Origin: an uncultured bacterium | Lineage (GTDB): Bacteria > Patescibacteriota > Minisyncoccia > Phycocordibacterales > UBA9973 | DNA length: 10,308 nt | Assembly (NCBI GenBank): GCA_903869975.1 | Contig: CAIQBF010000047.1 | Coordinates: 1 to 10,308 of the forward strand | Reading direction: 5' to 3' | Shown: positions 1 through 5,654 of the stretch, one piece after another | Numbering within the stretch: the first letter of the stretch is position 1 | Layout: each line of letters begins with the position of its first letter | Position numbers and translations under genes: made by a program | The notes under the pieces: generated by a model | What the model was told of the DNA's origin: nothing | The model's input: the letters and a program-made list of their open reading frames with translations, nothing else | Databases searched by the model: none

Positions 1-34
1 TCAATATTGATACGAGTGTTTTCCCGACATTTTA

Positions 35-64
35 TTAACAGTCCTTATATTGAACTGCTATACT
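35..64 (+). promoter_or_regulatory. Promoter of the pilin-like cluster
   Basis: A TTAACA box at 35-40 (5 of 6 to TTGACA) and a TATACT box at 59-64 are separated by 18 bases. A TG one base before the -10 (56-57) makes it an extended -10. The -10 ends only 9 bases before the ATG at 74, so the predicted transcript start (about 71) leaves a leader of roughly 3 bases. The boxes are seen directly; the start site is inferred from normal sigma-70 spacing. Confidence 0.6.
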
Positions 65-73
65 ACTTACTAT

Positions 74-505
74 ATGAAAAAAGCTGCACTATTCTCAGTT
101 GTTCTCGGAATGTTTATGACCATGGTTGCAGGGGCGAGCATGCTTGTTCCGACAGCCCTTGTGGCCGATACTCTTCCGCCGAATCCGCCATCGGGCACAA
201 AGACCGGGAATCTCAGTATTCCATTCCAGGTACCGAACCCGCTTAAGGGCACGAGCGATTTGCCGACTTTCATACAGAAAGTATTGCAGGGGATGGTTCT
301 GCTCCTCACTCCTGTTGTAGTGATCATGCTTCTCTACTCAGGATTTCTTTTCGTTATTGCACGAGGTAACATCGAGAAGCTTGGCGAGGCCAAGAATGCT
401 CTGATGTACACGATGATCGGTGCGGCGATTGTGTTGGGTGCAGAGGGATTTGCTCTAGTCATTCAAAACACGGTCGGCTGTCTCGGTGGCAATGCAAACT
501 GTTAA
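74..505 (+). CDS. VirB2/TrbC-like T4SS pilin family protein
   Basis: The product has 143 residues from the ATG at 74. An in-frame ATG at 50 would add MNCYTTYY ahead of the natural signal start MKKAALF and would lie upstream of the -10 box, so 74 is preferred. Residues 1-31 form a signal peptide (KK, then a hydrophobic core, then an Ala-rich end). A Pro/Gly/Ser-rich stretch follows, then two membrane helices at about 72-95 and 110-131, joined by a short polar loop (about 97-107, RGNIEKLGEAK). Two cysteines, C136 and C143, end the protein. The loop and second helix match the pattern of T4SS pilin-type proteins (Pfam T4SS_pilin/TrbC-VirB2) that are frequent in Patescibacteria. It is likely a processed, membrane-inserted pilus or secretion subunit; assembly partners are not in the window. 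It opens a run of five small membrane genes; the next gene begins 10 bases after its TAA. Confidence 0.72.
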   Translation: MKKAALFSVVLGMFMTMVAGASMLVPTALVADTLPPNPPSGTKTGNLSIPFQVPNPLKGTSDLPTFIQKVLQGMVLLLTPVVVIMLLYSGFLFVIARGNIEKLGEAKNALMYTMIGAAIVLGAEGFALVIQNTVGCLGGNANC

Positions 506-515
506 TCCATATTCT

Positions 516-956
516 ATGCGCTTACTTTTTTCCACTTTCGCCTTGCTTGCCGTGCTCCTCGTAGTCTCTCCAAGTACTGCTGTCGCGCAGATATCCAGTG
601 GTATTACTCCGTCAGATATCAGTAATCCAGTATCGAAGACTGGTTACTGTGCTGTTAAGACAGACATGTCGAGCCTTAAGAATATTCTGCATAGCATGAC
701 CTGCTTTCTGCAGAATATGATCCTGCCACTTCTGTTCCTTATGGCGCTCGCATTCTTCGTGTGGGGTGTCGTGAAATATATCAGCAACACCGATTCAAAT
801 GAGCGCGAAGAAGGACAGCAATTCATGGTTTGGGGCGTGATTGCGCTTGCAGTGATGTTCTCGCTTTGGGGGCTTGTAAATCTGCTTGGCGTCACGTTCC
901 ATATACAGGGTGTTACGCCGACCGTACCGATTACTAGACCCCAGACGATAAAATAA
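516..956 (+). CDS. Small two-helix pilin-like membrane protein (paralogue A)
   Basis: The product has 146 residues from the ATG at 516. A GTG at 486 and an ATG at 492 are in frame, but they overlap the previous gene and would put ten polar residues before the signal peptide. Residues 1-25 form a signal peptide ending AVAQ. The exported part carries two cysteines (C45, C63). Two helices follow at about 68-90 and 104-126, separated by the loop NTDSNEREEGQQ, and the second begins VWGVIALAVMF. The tail after it is Thr/Pro-rich. The helix-loop-helix is clearly homologous to the genes at 963, 1448 and 1875, so these are paralogues. Family assignment to T4SS-pilin-like proteins is inference from topology and neighbours. 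No Shine-Dalgarno sequence precedes the start. It ends with TAA, six bases before the next gene, which is in the same frame. Confidence 0.7.
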   Translation: MRLLFSTFALLAVLLVVSPSTAVAQISSGITPSDISNPVSKTGYCAVKTDMSSLKNILHSMTCFLQNMILPLLFLMALAFFVWGVVKYISNTDSNEREEGQQFMVWGVIALAVMFSLWGLVNLLGVTFHIQGVTPTVPITRPQTIK

Positions 957-962
957 TATTCT

Positions 963-1304
963 ATGCAAAATAATCTCACGAATTCAGCGTATTGCTCCGG
1001 AGTGCCGGACAGGTTTCTTTCATCCACAAGCAAGGCTGGTGACCTCGTACGCTATGTCACGTGTTTTCTTCAGCAGTACGTCGTGCCGTTTCTTTTTGCG
1101 CTCGCGGTGGTGATTTTTATCTATGGGATCGTGAAGTTTATGGCTACGCAGGACTCCTCTGAGCGTGAACAGGGCAAGCAGATGATGCTTTGGGGTGTGA
1201 TTGCTATTGCGGTTATGTTTTGCGTGTGGGGGTTGGTGCAGATTTTTGGGGACACGATCGGGGTCAAGAGTATTATCCCGCAGCTCCCCGTCAATGCTCG
1301 CTAA
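963..1304 (+). CDS. Small two-helix pilin-like membrane protein (paralogue B)
   Basis: The product has 113 residues. Helices lie at about 38-60 and 74-97, around the loop ATQDSSEREQGKQ, and the second helix starts LWGVIAIAVMF. This is the closest paralogue of the preceding protein: both have a Cys pair ahead of the first helix (here C11 and C34) with the shared context VTCFLQ/MTCFLQ. Unlike that protein it has no signal peptide. Upstream extension is impossible because the TAA of the previous gene (954-956) is in frame just before the ATG. It may use its first helix as an uncleaved signal anchor, or be made partly by readthrough of the previous gene; neither can be decided from sequence. No Shine-Dalgarno sequence is visible. 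Confidence 0.68.
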   Translation: MQNNLTNSAYCSGVPDRFLSSTSKAGDLVRYVTCFLQQYVVPFLFALAVVIFIYGIVKFMATQDSSEREQGKQMMLWGVIAIAVMFCVWGLVQIFGDTIGVKSIIPQLPVNAR

Positions 1305-1351
1305 GAGTGGTGGGCGCAATCCCCAGGCGTTGCTTGTGGGAGGACTAATTG

Positions 1352-1360
1352 TGATATAAT
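1352..1360 (+). promoter_or_regulatory. Extended -10 promoter upstream of paralogue C
   Basis: TGATATAAT gives a perfect TATAAT -10 at 1355-1360 with an extended -10 TG at 1352-1353. No good -35 lies at the normal distance, as is usual for extended -10 promoters. The expected start near 1367 would give a leader of about 80 bases, which contains a purine run AGGGAGG (1371-1377) and the hairpin at 1408-1436. Confidence 0.55.
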
Positions 1361-1405
1361 TGTTCGAGAAAGGGAGGTTACGATTATTAGTAGTTATCAA
1401 TAAAA

Positions 1406-1438
1406 ATGCGCCGTCCAAAAAGGATACGGACGGCGCGT
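1406..1438. promoter_or_regulatory. Leader hairpin before paralogue C
   Basis: The perfect 9-bp arms GCGCCGTCC (1408-1416) and GGACGGCGC (1428-1436) can extend by a T-G and an A-T pair, with an 11-base loop AAAAAGGATAC. The hairpin ends about 10 bases before the ATG at 1448. On the plus strand no T run follows, so it is not a normal terminator in the sense direction. On the minus strand it is followed by ATTTTTATTG, which looks like a terminator, yet no minus-strand gene reads into it. The loop displays AAGGA, so a translational control role is possible but unproven. Confidence 0.5.
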
Positions 1439-1447
1439 GATCATCAC

Positions 1448-1825
1448 ATGAAAAAGAATCTTGCAGTTATTGGTGCCACGCTCGTTAGTAGCGTCTTCGT
1501 ACCGCTTGCCGTGTTCGCACAGACAACAGTTACGCAGTGTGGAAGCCCGAATCCTGGAATTGAGAAGGTTATCTGTACTGTGTATCGTCTTATTCAGATC
1601 GTTATTCCTGTTATGATTCTCGGTGCTGTTGCGTACTTCATCTGGGGTATCGTACAGTTCATCACAGCACATGATGCTGAAGAGAAGGGTGAGGCTCGCG
1701 GAGCTATGGTGCACGGCATCATCGGATTCGCTGTCATCCTCGGACTCTGGGGCTTGGTCAAGATTCTCCTCAGTACGTTCGGTCTCGGTAACGATTCTGG
1801 TGCAGGAGTGATCCCGGTTTTCTAG
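1448..1825 (+). CDS. Small two-helix pilin-like membrane protein (paralogue C)
   Basis: The product has 125 residues from the ATG at 1448. The in-frame ATG at 1406 would encode the leader hairpin and put an Arg-rich stretch before the signal peptide, so it is rejected. Residues 1-25 are a clear signal peptide (MKKNLAVIG...VFAQ). The exported segment carries C31 and C43. Helices lie at about 49-72 and 85-110, with a charged loop (AHDAEEKGEARG) and the second helix reading HGIIGFAVILGLWGLV. The WG at the end of both helices and the D-x-E-x-x-x-G loop link it to the genes at 516, 963 and 1875. It has its own promoter and leader, and a hairpin terminator follows, so it is probably a separately transcribed member of the cluster. 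Its stop codon is TAG. Confidence 0.7.
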   Translation: MKKNLAVIGATLVSSVFVPLAVFAQTTVTQCGSPNPGIEKVICTVYRLIQIVIPVMILGAVAYFIWGIVQFITAHDAEEKGEARGAMVHGIIGFAVILGLWGLVKILLSTFGLGNDSGAGVIPVF

Positions 1826-1833
1826 TCTCAACT

Positions 1834-1867
1834 GCGGCCCCGGACATCACGTCACGGGGCCGCTTTG
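1834..1867 (+). terminator. Probable intrinsic terminator after paralogue C
   Basis: The 9-bp GC-rich arms GCGGCCCCG (1834-1842) and CGGGGCCGC (1855-1863) pair perfectly around a 12-base loop. Only a short TTT follows, so termination may be partial and let transcription reach the next gene at 1875. Confidence 0.55.
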
Positions 1868-1874
1868 TATCCCC

Positions 1875-2198
1875 ATGAATACTCTACTTGAATATCTTTC
1901 ACCTAAAATAGCAGAAGCCGCAGCGGTCTCCCCAATTGCCAACTTTGTCGGTAAGGTAAACCGCTATATCACGAACCCGCTCATCGTGCTCATGTTTGCA
2001 GCAGCACTCGTGTATTTTCTCTATGGTGTCGTGCAGTTTATTACAAACGCCGACAAGCCTGATGAGCGCGAGATAGGGCAGAGCCATATGCTTTGGGGTG
2101 TGATCGGTATGTTTATCATGTTTGCCGTGTTTGCGATCATTCGTATTCTTGAGAATACGCTTGGCGTGAAGCACAATCCAAACGTACCGTCGTACTAA
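1875..2198 (+). CDS. Small two-helix membrane protein, pilin-like (paralogue D)
   Basis: The product has 107 residues. There is no signal peptide and no cysteine; an amphipathic N-terminal segment (about 1-30) precedes helices at about 34-56 and 72-95. The signature elements are NPLIVLMFAAALVYFLYGVV, the loop NADKPDEREIGQSH, then MLWGVIGMFIMFAVFAII. This variant lacks the exported N-terminal domain of paralogues A and C, so it may be a membrane-embedded partner rather than a surface-exposed subunit. It is the last gene of the cluster: a strong bidirectional terminator follows at 2225. The start lies 11 bases after the previous terminator hairpin, with no Shine-Dalgarno sequence, so expression probably relies on readthrough of that weak terminator or on a promoter I cannot identify. 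Confidence 0.7.
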   Translation: MNTLLEYLSPKIAEAAAVSPIANFVGKVNRYITNPLIVLMFAAALVYFLYGVVQFITNADKPDEREIGQSHMLWGVIGMFIMFAVFAIIRILENTLGVKHNPNVPSY

Positions 2199-2224
2199 GG
2201 AAGCACCCACTCACCGTGCATAAT

Positions 2225-2256
2225 AAAAGCGCCCATGGTTTTCCAAGGGCGCTTTT
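2225..2256. terminator. Bidirectional terminator between convergent genes
   Basis: The arms AAAAGCGCCC (2225-2234) and GGGCGCTTTT (2247-2256) pair over 10 bp, with an inner TGG/CCA pairing in the loop. T-rich tails follow on both strands, so it can serve both the pilin-like cluster (+) and the His-rich membrane gene (-). Confidence 0.85.
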
Positions 2257-2276
2257 GTTTTGATGTGTTTACAAAT

Positions 2277-3221
2277 TTATTCAGGAACAAATTCGTAGGT
2301 GGTGATTCTTACACGGGCGTGTTTGCCGTGTCTCGCTTTCCAACTAAGCGAAGTCGTCTTGTCGGTAGGCTGGAAACTTTTTCCTGGTCCATCGATCTGC
2401 CATTTATCGGAGATAGCGGGCTGGCTTGGGTCGACGATCTTGATGAGATATTCGTCTCCTTCAAGTGTTTGGCATCCGTACATATAGCCGGAATAGATTA
2501 CTGGTTTTTCAGAGAGAGTTATGTCCTCTGATCTGATTGCCCTGAGAACGAGCTTTCGTTCATACGGCACTGGCGCACCGTTGTAACCGGAACTTGGTGG
2601 GCCTGAGTTTGGCTTGTTGATTGCATCAAATCCTTGTTTTACGGCTGCCTGTGTTCCCATTAAGAGAACACAATACAGGATTGTAAGTACTATCGCCCCA
2701 AGACCTGCGATTGCCCAACCTTGCGGTAGAGTAAGCCAAGGTCCAGCAGGGCCGTGGTGGTCATCGTGACCTCCACCACCATGTGCATCATGACCGCCAT
2801 GCGCGTCGTGAGCGTGTGCATCGTGTCCGTGCGCATCATGTCCACCATGTGCATCATGACCACCATGCGCCTCATCTTTTTTCATCGTAACAAGTACAAA
2901 GAAAAAGGTGAGCCCAAACGTGAGAGTTATCAGCGCGTACAGTACCTTTCCTGATGCTGTTGGACTTTGAAATGCAAGATATGTCGGTATACCGGCACAG
3001 AGCGTTGCTAGGAATCCTTTGAGGATGGTCCAGCTGTTGTCCTCTGCGTCTTTAAGCCAGTCCTTTGACTTGCTTTTGACGAAGAACATAATATACGTAA
3101 TTGCGCAGGAAATCGTTACGATTTGCCAGCCAAACGTGTTGATTATCGCGGTCCCGATAATCATGAGTACTACTACGATGATTAGAATCATCTTGAGTAG
3201 CCAGAAGAATGCTTTTTTCAT
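2277..3221 (-). CDS. Unrecognised five-helix membrane protein with His-rich loop
   Basis: The product has 314 residues; I do not recognise the family. Predicted membrane helices lie at about 5-27, 31-48, 66-84, 92-111 and 168-190. Positive residues after helix 2 (KSKSKDWLK) and helix 4 (TMKK) place the long loop between helices 4 and 5 in the cytoplasm. That loop, about 119-156, is built of HDAHGG-type repeats and contains about 14 histidines with interleaved Asp, the composition of a metal-binding stretch. After helix 5 a region of about 120 residues, rich in alternating beta-like segments (YERKLVLRAI, EYLIKIVD, ARVRITTYEF), should lie outside. The single strong promoter ahead and terminators on both sides suggest a monocistronic unit. 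A metal storage, sensing or transport accessory role is possible inference only. No Shine-Dalgarno sequence is present before the ATG. Confidence 0.82.
   Translation of the reverse strand: MKKAFFWLLKMILIIVVVLMIIGTAIINTFGWQIVTISCAITYIMFFVKSKSKDWLKDAEDNSWTILKGFLATLCAGIPTYLAFQSPTASGKVLYALITLTFGLTFFFVLVTMKKDEAHGGHDAHGGHDAHGHDAHAHDAHGGHDAHGGGGHDDHHGPAGPWLTLPQGWAIAGLGAIVLTILYCVLLMGTQAAVKQGFDAINKPNSGPPSSGYNGAPVPYERKLVLRAIRSEDITLSEKPVIYSGYMYGCQTLEGDEYLIKIVDPSQPAISDKWQIDGPGKSFQPTDKTTSLSWKARHGKHARVRITTYEFVPE
2776..2870 (-). repeat. Tandem HDAHGG-coding repeats
   Basis: Degenerate short repeats encode the His-rich loop of the membrane protein. The longest near-identical copies are 29 bases at 2776-2804 and 2842-2870, differing at one position. 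This is expected of a tract that can expand or contract by slippage or recombination. Confidence 0.75.
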
Positions 3222-3261
3222 ACTGTATATATTTAATTGTTAAGTGAGTGATTTTGCTTAT

Positions 3262-3290
3262 ATTATACACCATTTTTGACAGAAAGTCAA
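3262..3290 (-). promoter_or_regulatory. Sigma-70 promoter of the His-rich membrane gene
   Basis: Read on the minus strand, TTGACT (3290-3285) and a perfect TATAAT (3267-3262) are separated by exactly 17 bases. The predicted start is near 3255, giving an AT-rich leader of about 34 bases before the ATG at 3221, without a Shine-Dalgarno sequence. It is the best promoter in the window. Confidence 0.8.
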
Positions 3291-3303
3291 TAGTATGGCA
3301 CAA

Positions 3304-3325
3304 GAAAAAACCTTATATTATAAGG
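3304..3325 (-). terminator. Intrinsic terminator of the tRNA unit
   Basis: On the minus strand the hairpin CCTTAT-AAT-ATAAGG is followed directly by six Ts. It lies about 25 bases downstream of the tRNA-Leu(TAG) 3' end and would end transcription of the tRNA array before the promoter of the next gene. Confidence 0.75.
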
Positions 3326-3349
3326 CTAAATTCGGTTACCTTCATCGTG

Positions 3350-3430
3350 TGCCGGGAAGAGGACTTGAACCTCCATGGGTCACCCCGCTTGCTCCTAAGG
3401 CAAGTGCGTCTACCATTTCGCCATCCCGGC
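3350..3430 (-). tRNA. tRNA-Leu (anticodon TAG)
   Basis: This is an 81-base class II tRNA. The acceptor GCCGGGA pairs with TCCCGGC and is followed by A73, the leucine discriminator. The anticodon stem CTTGC/GCAAG encloses the loop CTTAGGA, giving anticodon TAG. A long variable arm (GGG/CCC) is present, and the T arm has loop TTCAAGT with one G-T pair. No CCA is encoded after A73. It decodes CUA and probably other CUN codons. Confidence 0.93.
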
Positions 3431-3460
3431 GTATTTCTTTCTCCCTGCTCGCACCTAATG

Positions 3461-3533
3461 TCCGCCCGGTTGGAATCGAACCAACGACCAATCGATTAAG
3501 AGTCGAGTGCTCTACCAGCTGAGCTACGGGCGG
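3461..3533 (-). tRNA. tRNA-Lys (anticodon CTT)
   Basis: This is a 73-base class I tRNA. The acceptor CCGCCCG pairs with CGGGCGG, followed by A73. The anticodon loop CTCTTAA gives CTT, and the T arm GTTGG-TTCGATT-CCAAC is perfect. The anticodon stem has a C-T mismatch at its outer pair (27-43) with the other four pairs intact. CCA is not encoded. It reads AAG only, so a separate TTT tRNA for AAA is expected elsewhere. Confidence 0.92.
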
Positions 3534-3549
3534 ATATTAAAACAAAACA

Positions 3550-3577
3550 AGTATACCTCTTTTTATATAAAATTCAA
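3550..3577 (-). promoter_or_regulatory. Probable promoter of tRNA-Lys
   Basis: On the minus strand TTGAAT (3577-3572), a 16-base AT-rich spacer and TATACT (3555-3550) lie between tRNA-Leu(TAA) and tRNA-Lys. The predicted start is about 10 bases before the tRNA-Lys 5' end. It may give the Lys and Leu(TAG) genes transcription independent of the upstream tRNAs. Confidence 0.55.
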
Positions 3578-3586
3578 GTTCTACGG

Positions 3587-3669
3587 TGCCCAAGGTGGGA
3601 CTCGAACCCACACGGCCGCGAGGCCAGGAAATTTTAAGTCTCCCGTGTCTACCATTTCACCACTCGGGC
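3587..3669 (-). tRNA. tRNA-Leu (anticodon TAA)
   Basis: This is an 83-base class II tRNA. The acceptor GCCCGAG pairs with CTTGGGC through one G-T wobble, followed by A73. The anticodon stem GGAGA/TTTCC (one wobble) encloses the loop CTTAAAA, giving TAA. The variable arm GGCC-TCGC-GGCC is strong and the T arm GTGGG-TTCGAGT-CCCAC is perfect. CCA is not encoded. It decodes UUA and UUG. Confidence 0.92.
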
Positions 3670-3705
3670 AATGTTAATCTGACCACTCATTTTTACCGCA
3701 CATTG

Positions 3706-3776
3706 AGACCTGGGCGAGAATCGAACTCGCGATGGGGGATTTGCAGTCCCCTGAATTACCACTTTTCTACCAGGTC
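3706..3776 (-). tRNA. tRNA-Cys (anticodon GCA)
   Basis: This is a 71-base tRNA. The acceptor GACCTGG pairs with CCAGGTC and is followed by U73, the cysteine identity discriminator. The anticodon stem GGGGA/TCCCC encloses the loop CTGCAAA, giving GCA. The T arm is GCGAG-TTCGATT-CTCGC. CCA is not encoded. It is first in the leftward tRNA array. Confidence 0.94.
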
Positions 3777-3785
3777 GTTGCTTGA

Positions 3786-3814
3786 ACTATACCGTTTTCT
3801 TACTCAAGGAGCAA
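3786..3814 (-). promoter_or_regulatory. Possible promoter of the tRNA array
   Basis: On the minus strand TTGCTC (3814-3809), a 17-base spacer and TATAGT (3791-3786) end 9 bases before the tRNA-Cys 5' end. The -35 lies inside the last codons of rbfA. The -10 is good and the -35 weak; the array could also be read from the infB operon, since no terminator separates them. Confidence 0.45.
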
Positions 3815-4126
3815 ACGGTTGATGTCCTCGCGTGCCTGCTCGCCGTGGTCGGCCATGATGCGTAAGCTTGGAATAGCGCGTGATTGTATGCGCTCGCGAA
3901 GATGACGGCGGAGTTCGCCAAGGTTGCGGCGGACGAAGTCGAGGCCGGCCTTTTCTTTGTCGACAGGGAAGACGGAGATGAAAAGCGTTGCGCCGTTGCC
4001 GCGCTTGGTGAGTACTACGTGTGTAACCGTGATGAGTGCTTGGCGGTTGCCTTCGCGCTCAAAGAACACCGCTGCTTCGCGGGCGATGGCTACTTCGAGT
4101 TTTTCGTTGTGATTGCGGATTGCCAT
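3800..4126 (-). CDS. rbfA: Ribosome-binding factor A
   Basis: The product has 108 residues, a little shorter than typical RbfA (about 115-135). RbfA is a KH-like cytoplasmic protein that binds the 30S subunit during late 16S rRNA maturation. Family features are visible in order: an N-terminal helix (about 7-25), the strand ITVTHVVLTKRGNGATLFISVF (about 32-53), a helix with NLGELRRHLRERI (about 67-80, matching the place of the family's AAGxIR helix), then IPSLRIMAD, corresponding to the usual VPELRFxxD, and a short terminal helix. It starts one base after the infB stop, the conserved infB-rbfA arrangement, which confirms both calls. The identification is strong on context and pattern, though the sequence is diverged. 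Confidence 0.87.
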   Translation of the reverse strand: MAIRNHNEKLEVAIAREAAVFFEREGNRQALITVTHVVLTKRGNGATLFISVFPVDKEKAGLDFVRRNLGELRRHLRERIQSRAIPSLRIMADHGEQAREDINRLLLE

Positions 4127-4127
4127 A

Positions 4128-5639
4128 TTATTCTACTTTCTTAGTGATTGCTTCGATCATATCTCCTGGAGCGATTTCGATGCGGCTCTCGATGAGTGCT
4201 CCACAGGCGAGGCCTTCGATGACGGTCTTGGTTTTTACGCGGCTTTGTTCGAGGTGGACTATTGTGCCTTGGCCGATTTCGTTTTCGCGGCGGAGAATGC
4301 GGACGGTGTTACCGACAGAGATTTCGCCAGTCTGGACTGTTCCACCGACAACCTGACGATCCTTGGTCTTGGAGAATATCTTCTGGGCTTTCAAAACGCC
4401 GGCGACGACGAGTGTCTCAACGCGCGGACGGCGCTCTTCGAGCAGTTCCTTGAGGTGGTCTGAAAGCTTATAGATGATGTCGAAGGTTGCGATGGTTACT
4501 TGGAGTTGCTCATTGAGATCGCGCGCACGAGGATCCATCTTGGCGTTGAAGCCGATGACGATCGTGTCTTTGTCTACCGCTGCCATGCGGATATCGTTTT
4601 CGCCGATAGTTCCAACGCCGGCTGAAAGGATTTTCCACTTGATACTTGGAAGTTCGAGTTTTCGGATTTCGCTGACTACAGCGTCTGCCGTACCCGCGGT
4701 GTCGGTGCGGATGATGATCGGCACTTTCTTTTCAGGTGTCTGTTTCTCGAGAGCATTCTTCTTTGCCTGCGGTCCGTTGCCGGATGTTTTGATGGATTCT
4801 TCCGCTTCGCTTTTTGAGGCGAAGCTATGGAAGATACCGCCGACAGGAGGGATCTCGTTCCAGCCGACGATGCCGATGGGCTGCGAAATAGTAGCCTGAT
4901 CGATAGCTTTCTGACGGAAGCTTTCCATGATGCGCGTACCGACGATTGCACCACCCGCAGTTACGTACATACCTTTTTTGAGTGTGCCGTTTCTGACGAT
5001 GAGTGTCGCGGTAATTCCGCGGCGAGTGTCGAGGTGGCTTTCAATAACGATACCTTCAGCGGGGAGTGATGCATCGCCTTTGAGCTCGGCCATATCGGCG
5101 ACGAGAAGGATTGTTTCGAGGAGCGTGTCGATGCCGGTTCCTGCTTTTGCGGAGATCTCTACGAAGGGGACGTCGCCACCGAATCCTTCCACGTAAATGC
5201 CTTTTTCTGCGAGGTCCATTTTGACCTTTTGCGGATTGGCGTTTGGTTTGTCGATTTTGTTGATCGCGACGATATACGGAAGCTTGCCTTCGTCGATGGT
5301 TTTCCAAGCTTCGATGGTCTGGGCTTTTACGGAGTCTTCTGCGCTAACGACAAGGATTGCGATGTCAGCAGACTGTGCTCCGCGGTTACGCATGCCTTTA
5401 AAGGCCTCGTGTCCTGGAGTGTCGAGGAAGGTCATCGTACGATCGCGACCTTCTTGGTCTTTGTGAGCGACTTCGTATGCAGAAAGATGCTGTGTGATGC
5501 CGCCAGCTTCGCCGTCAACGACGTTTGATTTTCGAATGTAATCGAGAAGGGTGGATTTTCCGTGGTCGATATGTCCCATGACCACTACGATCGGGGGGCG
5601 AGCCATTGGTGCAGATGTTTCCTGAGTGGTTTTTTTCAT
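4128..5639 (-). CDS. infB: Translation initiation factor IF-2, short form
   Basis: The product has 503 residues. IF-2 is a GTPase that brings formylmethionyl initiator tRNA to the 30S subunit and promotes 50S joining. All G motifs are present: G1 GHIDHGKS (22-29), G2 with GGITQHLSAY (46-55), G3 DTPGHE (73-78), G4 NKID (127-130) and G5 SAK (163-165). The beta-barrel domain II follows from about 190, then domain III (about 305-400) and the C-terminal fMet-tRNA-binding domain (about 405-500). The whole N-terminal extension of ordinary bacterial IF-2 (about 716 residues in Bacillus, 890 in E. coli) is missing; only about 14 residues precede the G domain, and no in-frame start further upstream fits because the DUF4446 gene ends 15 bases away. 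It is the middle gene of DUF4446-infB-rbfA. Confidence 0.97.
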   Translation of the reverse strand: MKKTTQETSAPMARPPIVVVMGHIDHGKSTLLDYIRKSNVVDGEAGGITQHLSAYEVAHKDQEGRDRTMTFLDTPGHEAFKGMRNRGAQSADIAILVVSAEDSVKAQTIEAWKTIDEGKLPYIVAINKIDKPNANPQKVKMDLAEKGIYVEGFGGDVPFVEISAKAGTGIDTLLETILLVADMAELKGDASLPAEGIVIESHLDTRRGITATLIVRNGTLKKGMYVTAGGAIVGTRIMESFRQKAIDQATISQPIGIVGWNEIPPVGGIFHSFASKSEAEESIKTSGNGPQAKKNALEKQTPEKKVPIIIRTDTAGTADAVVSEIRKLELPSIKWKILSAGVGTIGENDIRMAAVDKDTIVIGFNAKMDPRARDLNEQLQVTIATFDIIYKLSDHLKELLEERRPRVETLVVAGVLKAQKIFSKTKDRQVVGGTVQTGEISVGNTVRILRRENEIGQGTIVHLEQSRVKTKTVIEGLACGALIESRIEIAPGDMIEAITKKVE

Positions 5640-5654
5640 AGGATATTTCGTGGA

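Noticed and set aside
1305..1350. Terminator hairpin after paralogue B
   Set aside because: No arms pair beyond a few bases and there is no T run.
1406..1447. Upstream ATG at 1406 for paralogue C
   Set aside because: The added residues would be encoded by the leader hairpin and place an Arg-rich stretch before a good signal peptide.
2754..2880. CRISPR-like repeat array
   Set aside because: The short repeats lie in frame within the His-rich coding loop, without spacers of constant length.
3295..3522. Plus-strand open frames across the tRNA array
   Set aside because: They are translations of antisense tRNA sequence (GLEP and VGIEPTT peptides are common tRNA artefacts).
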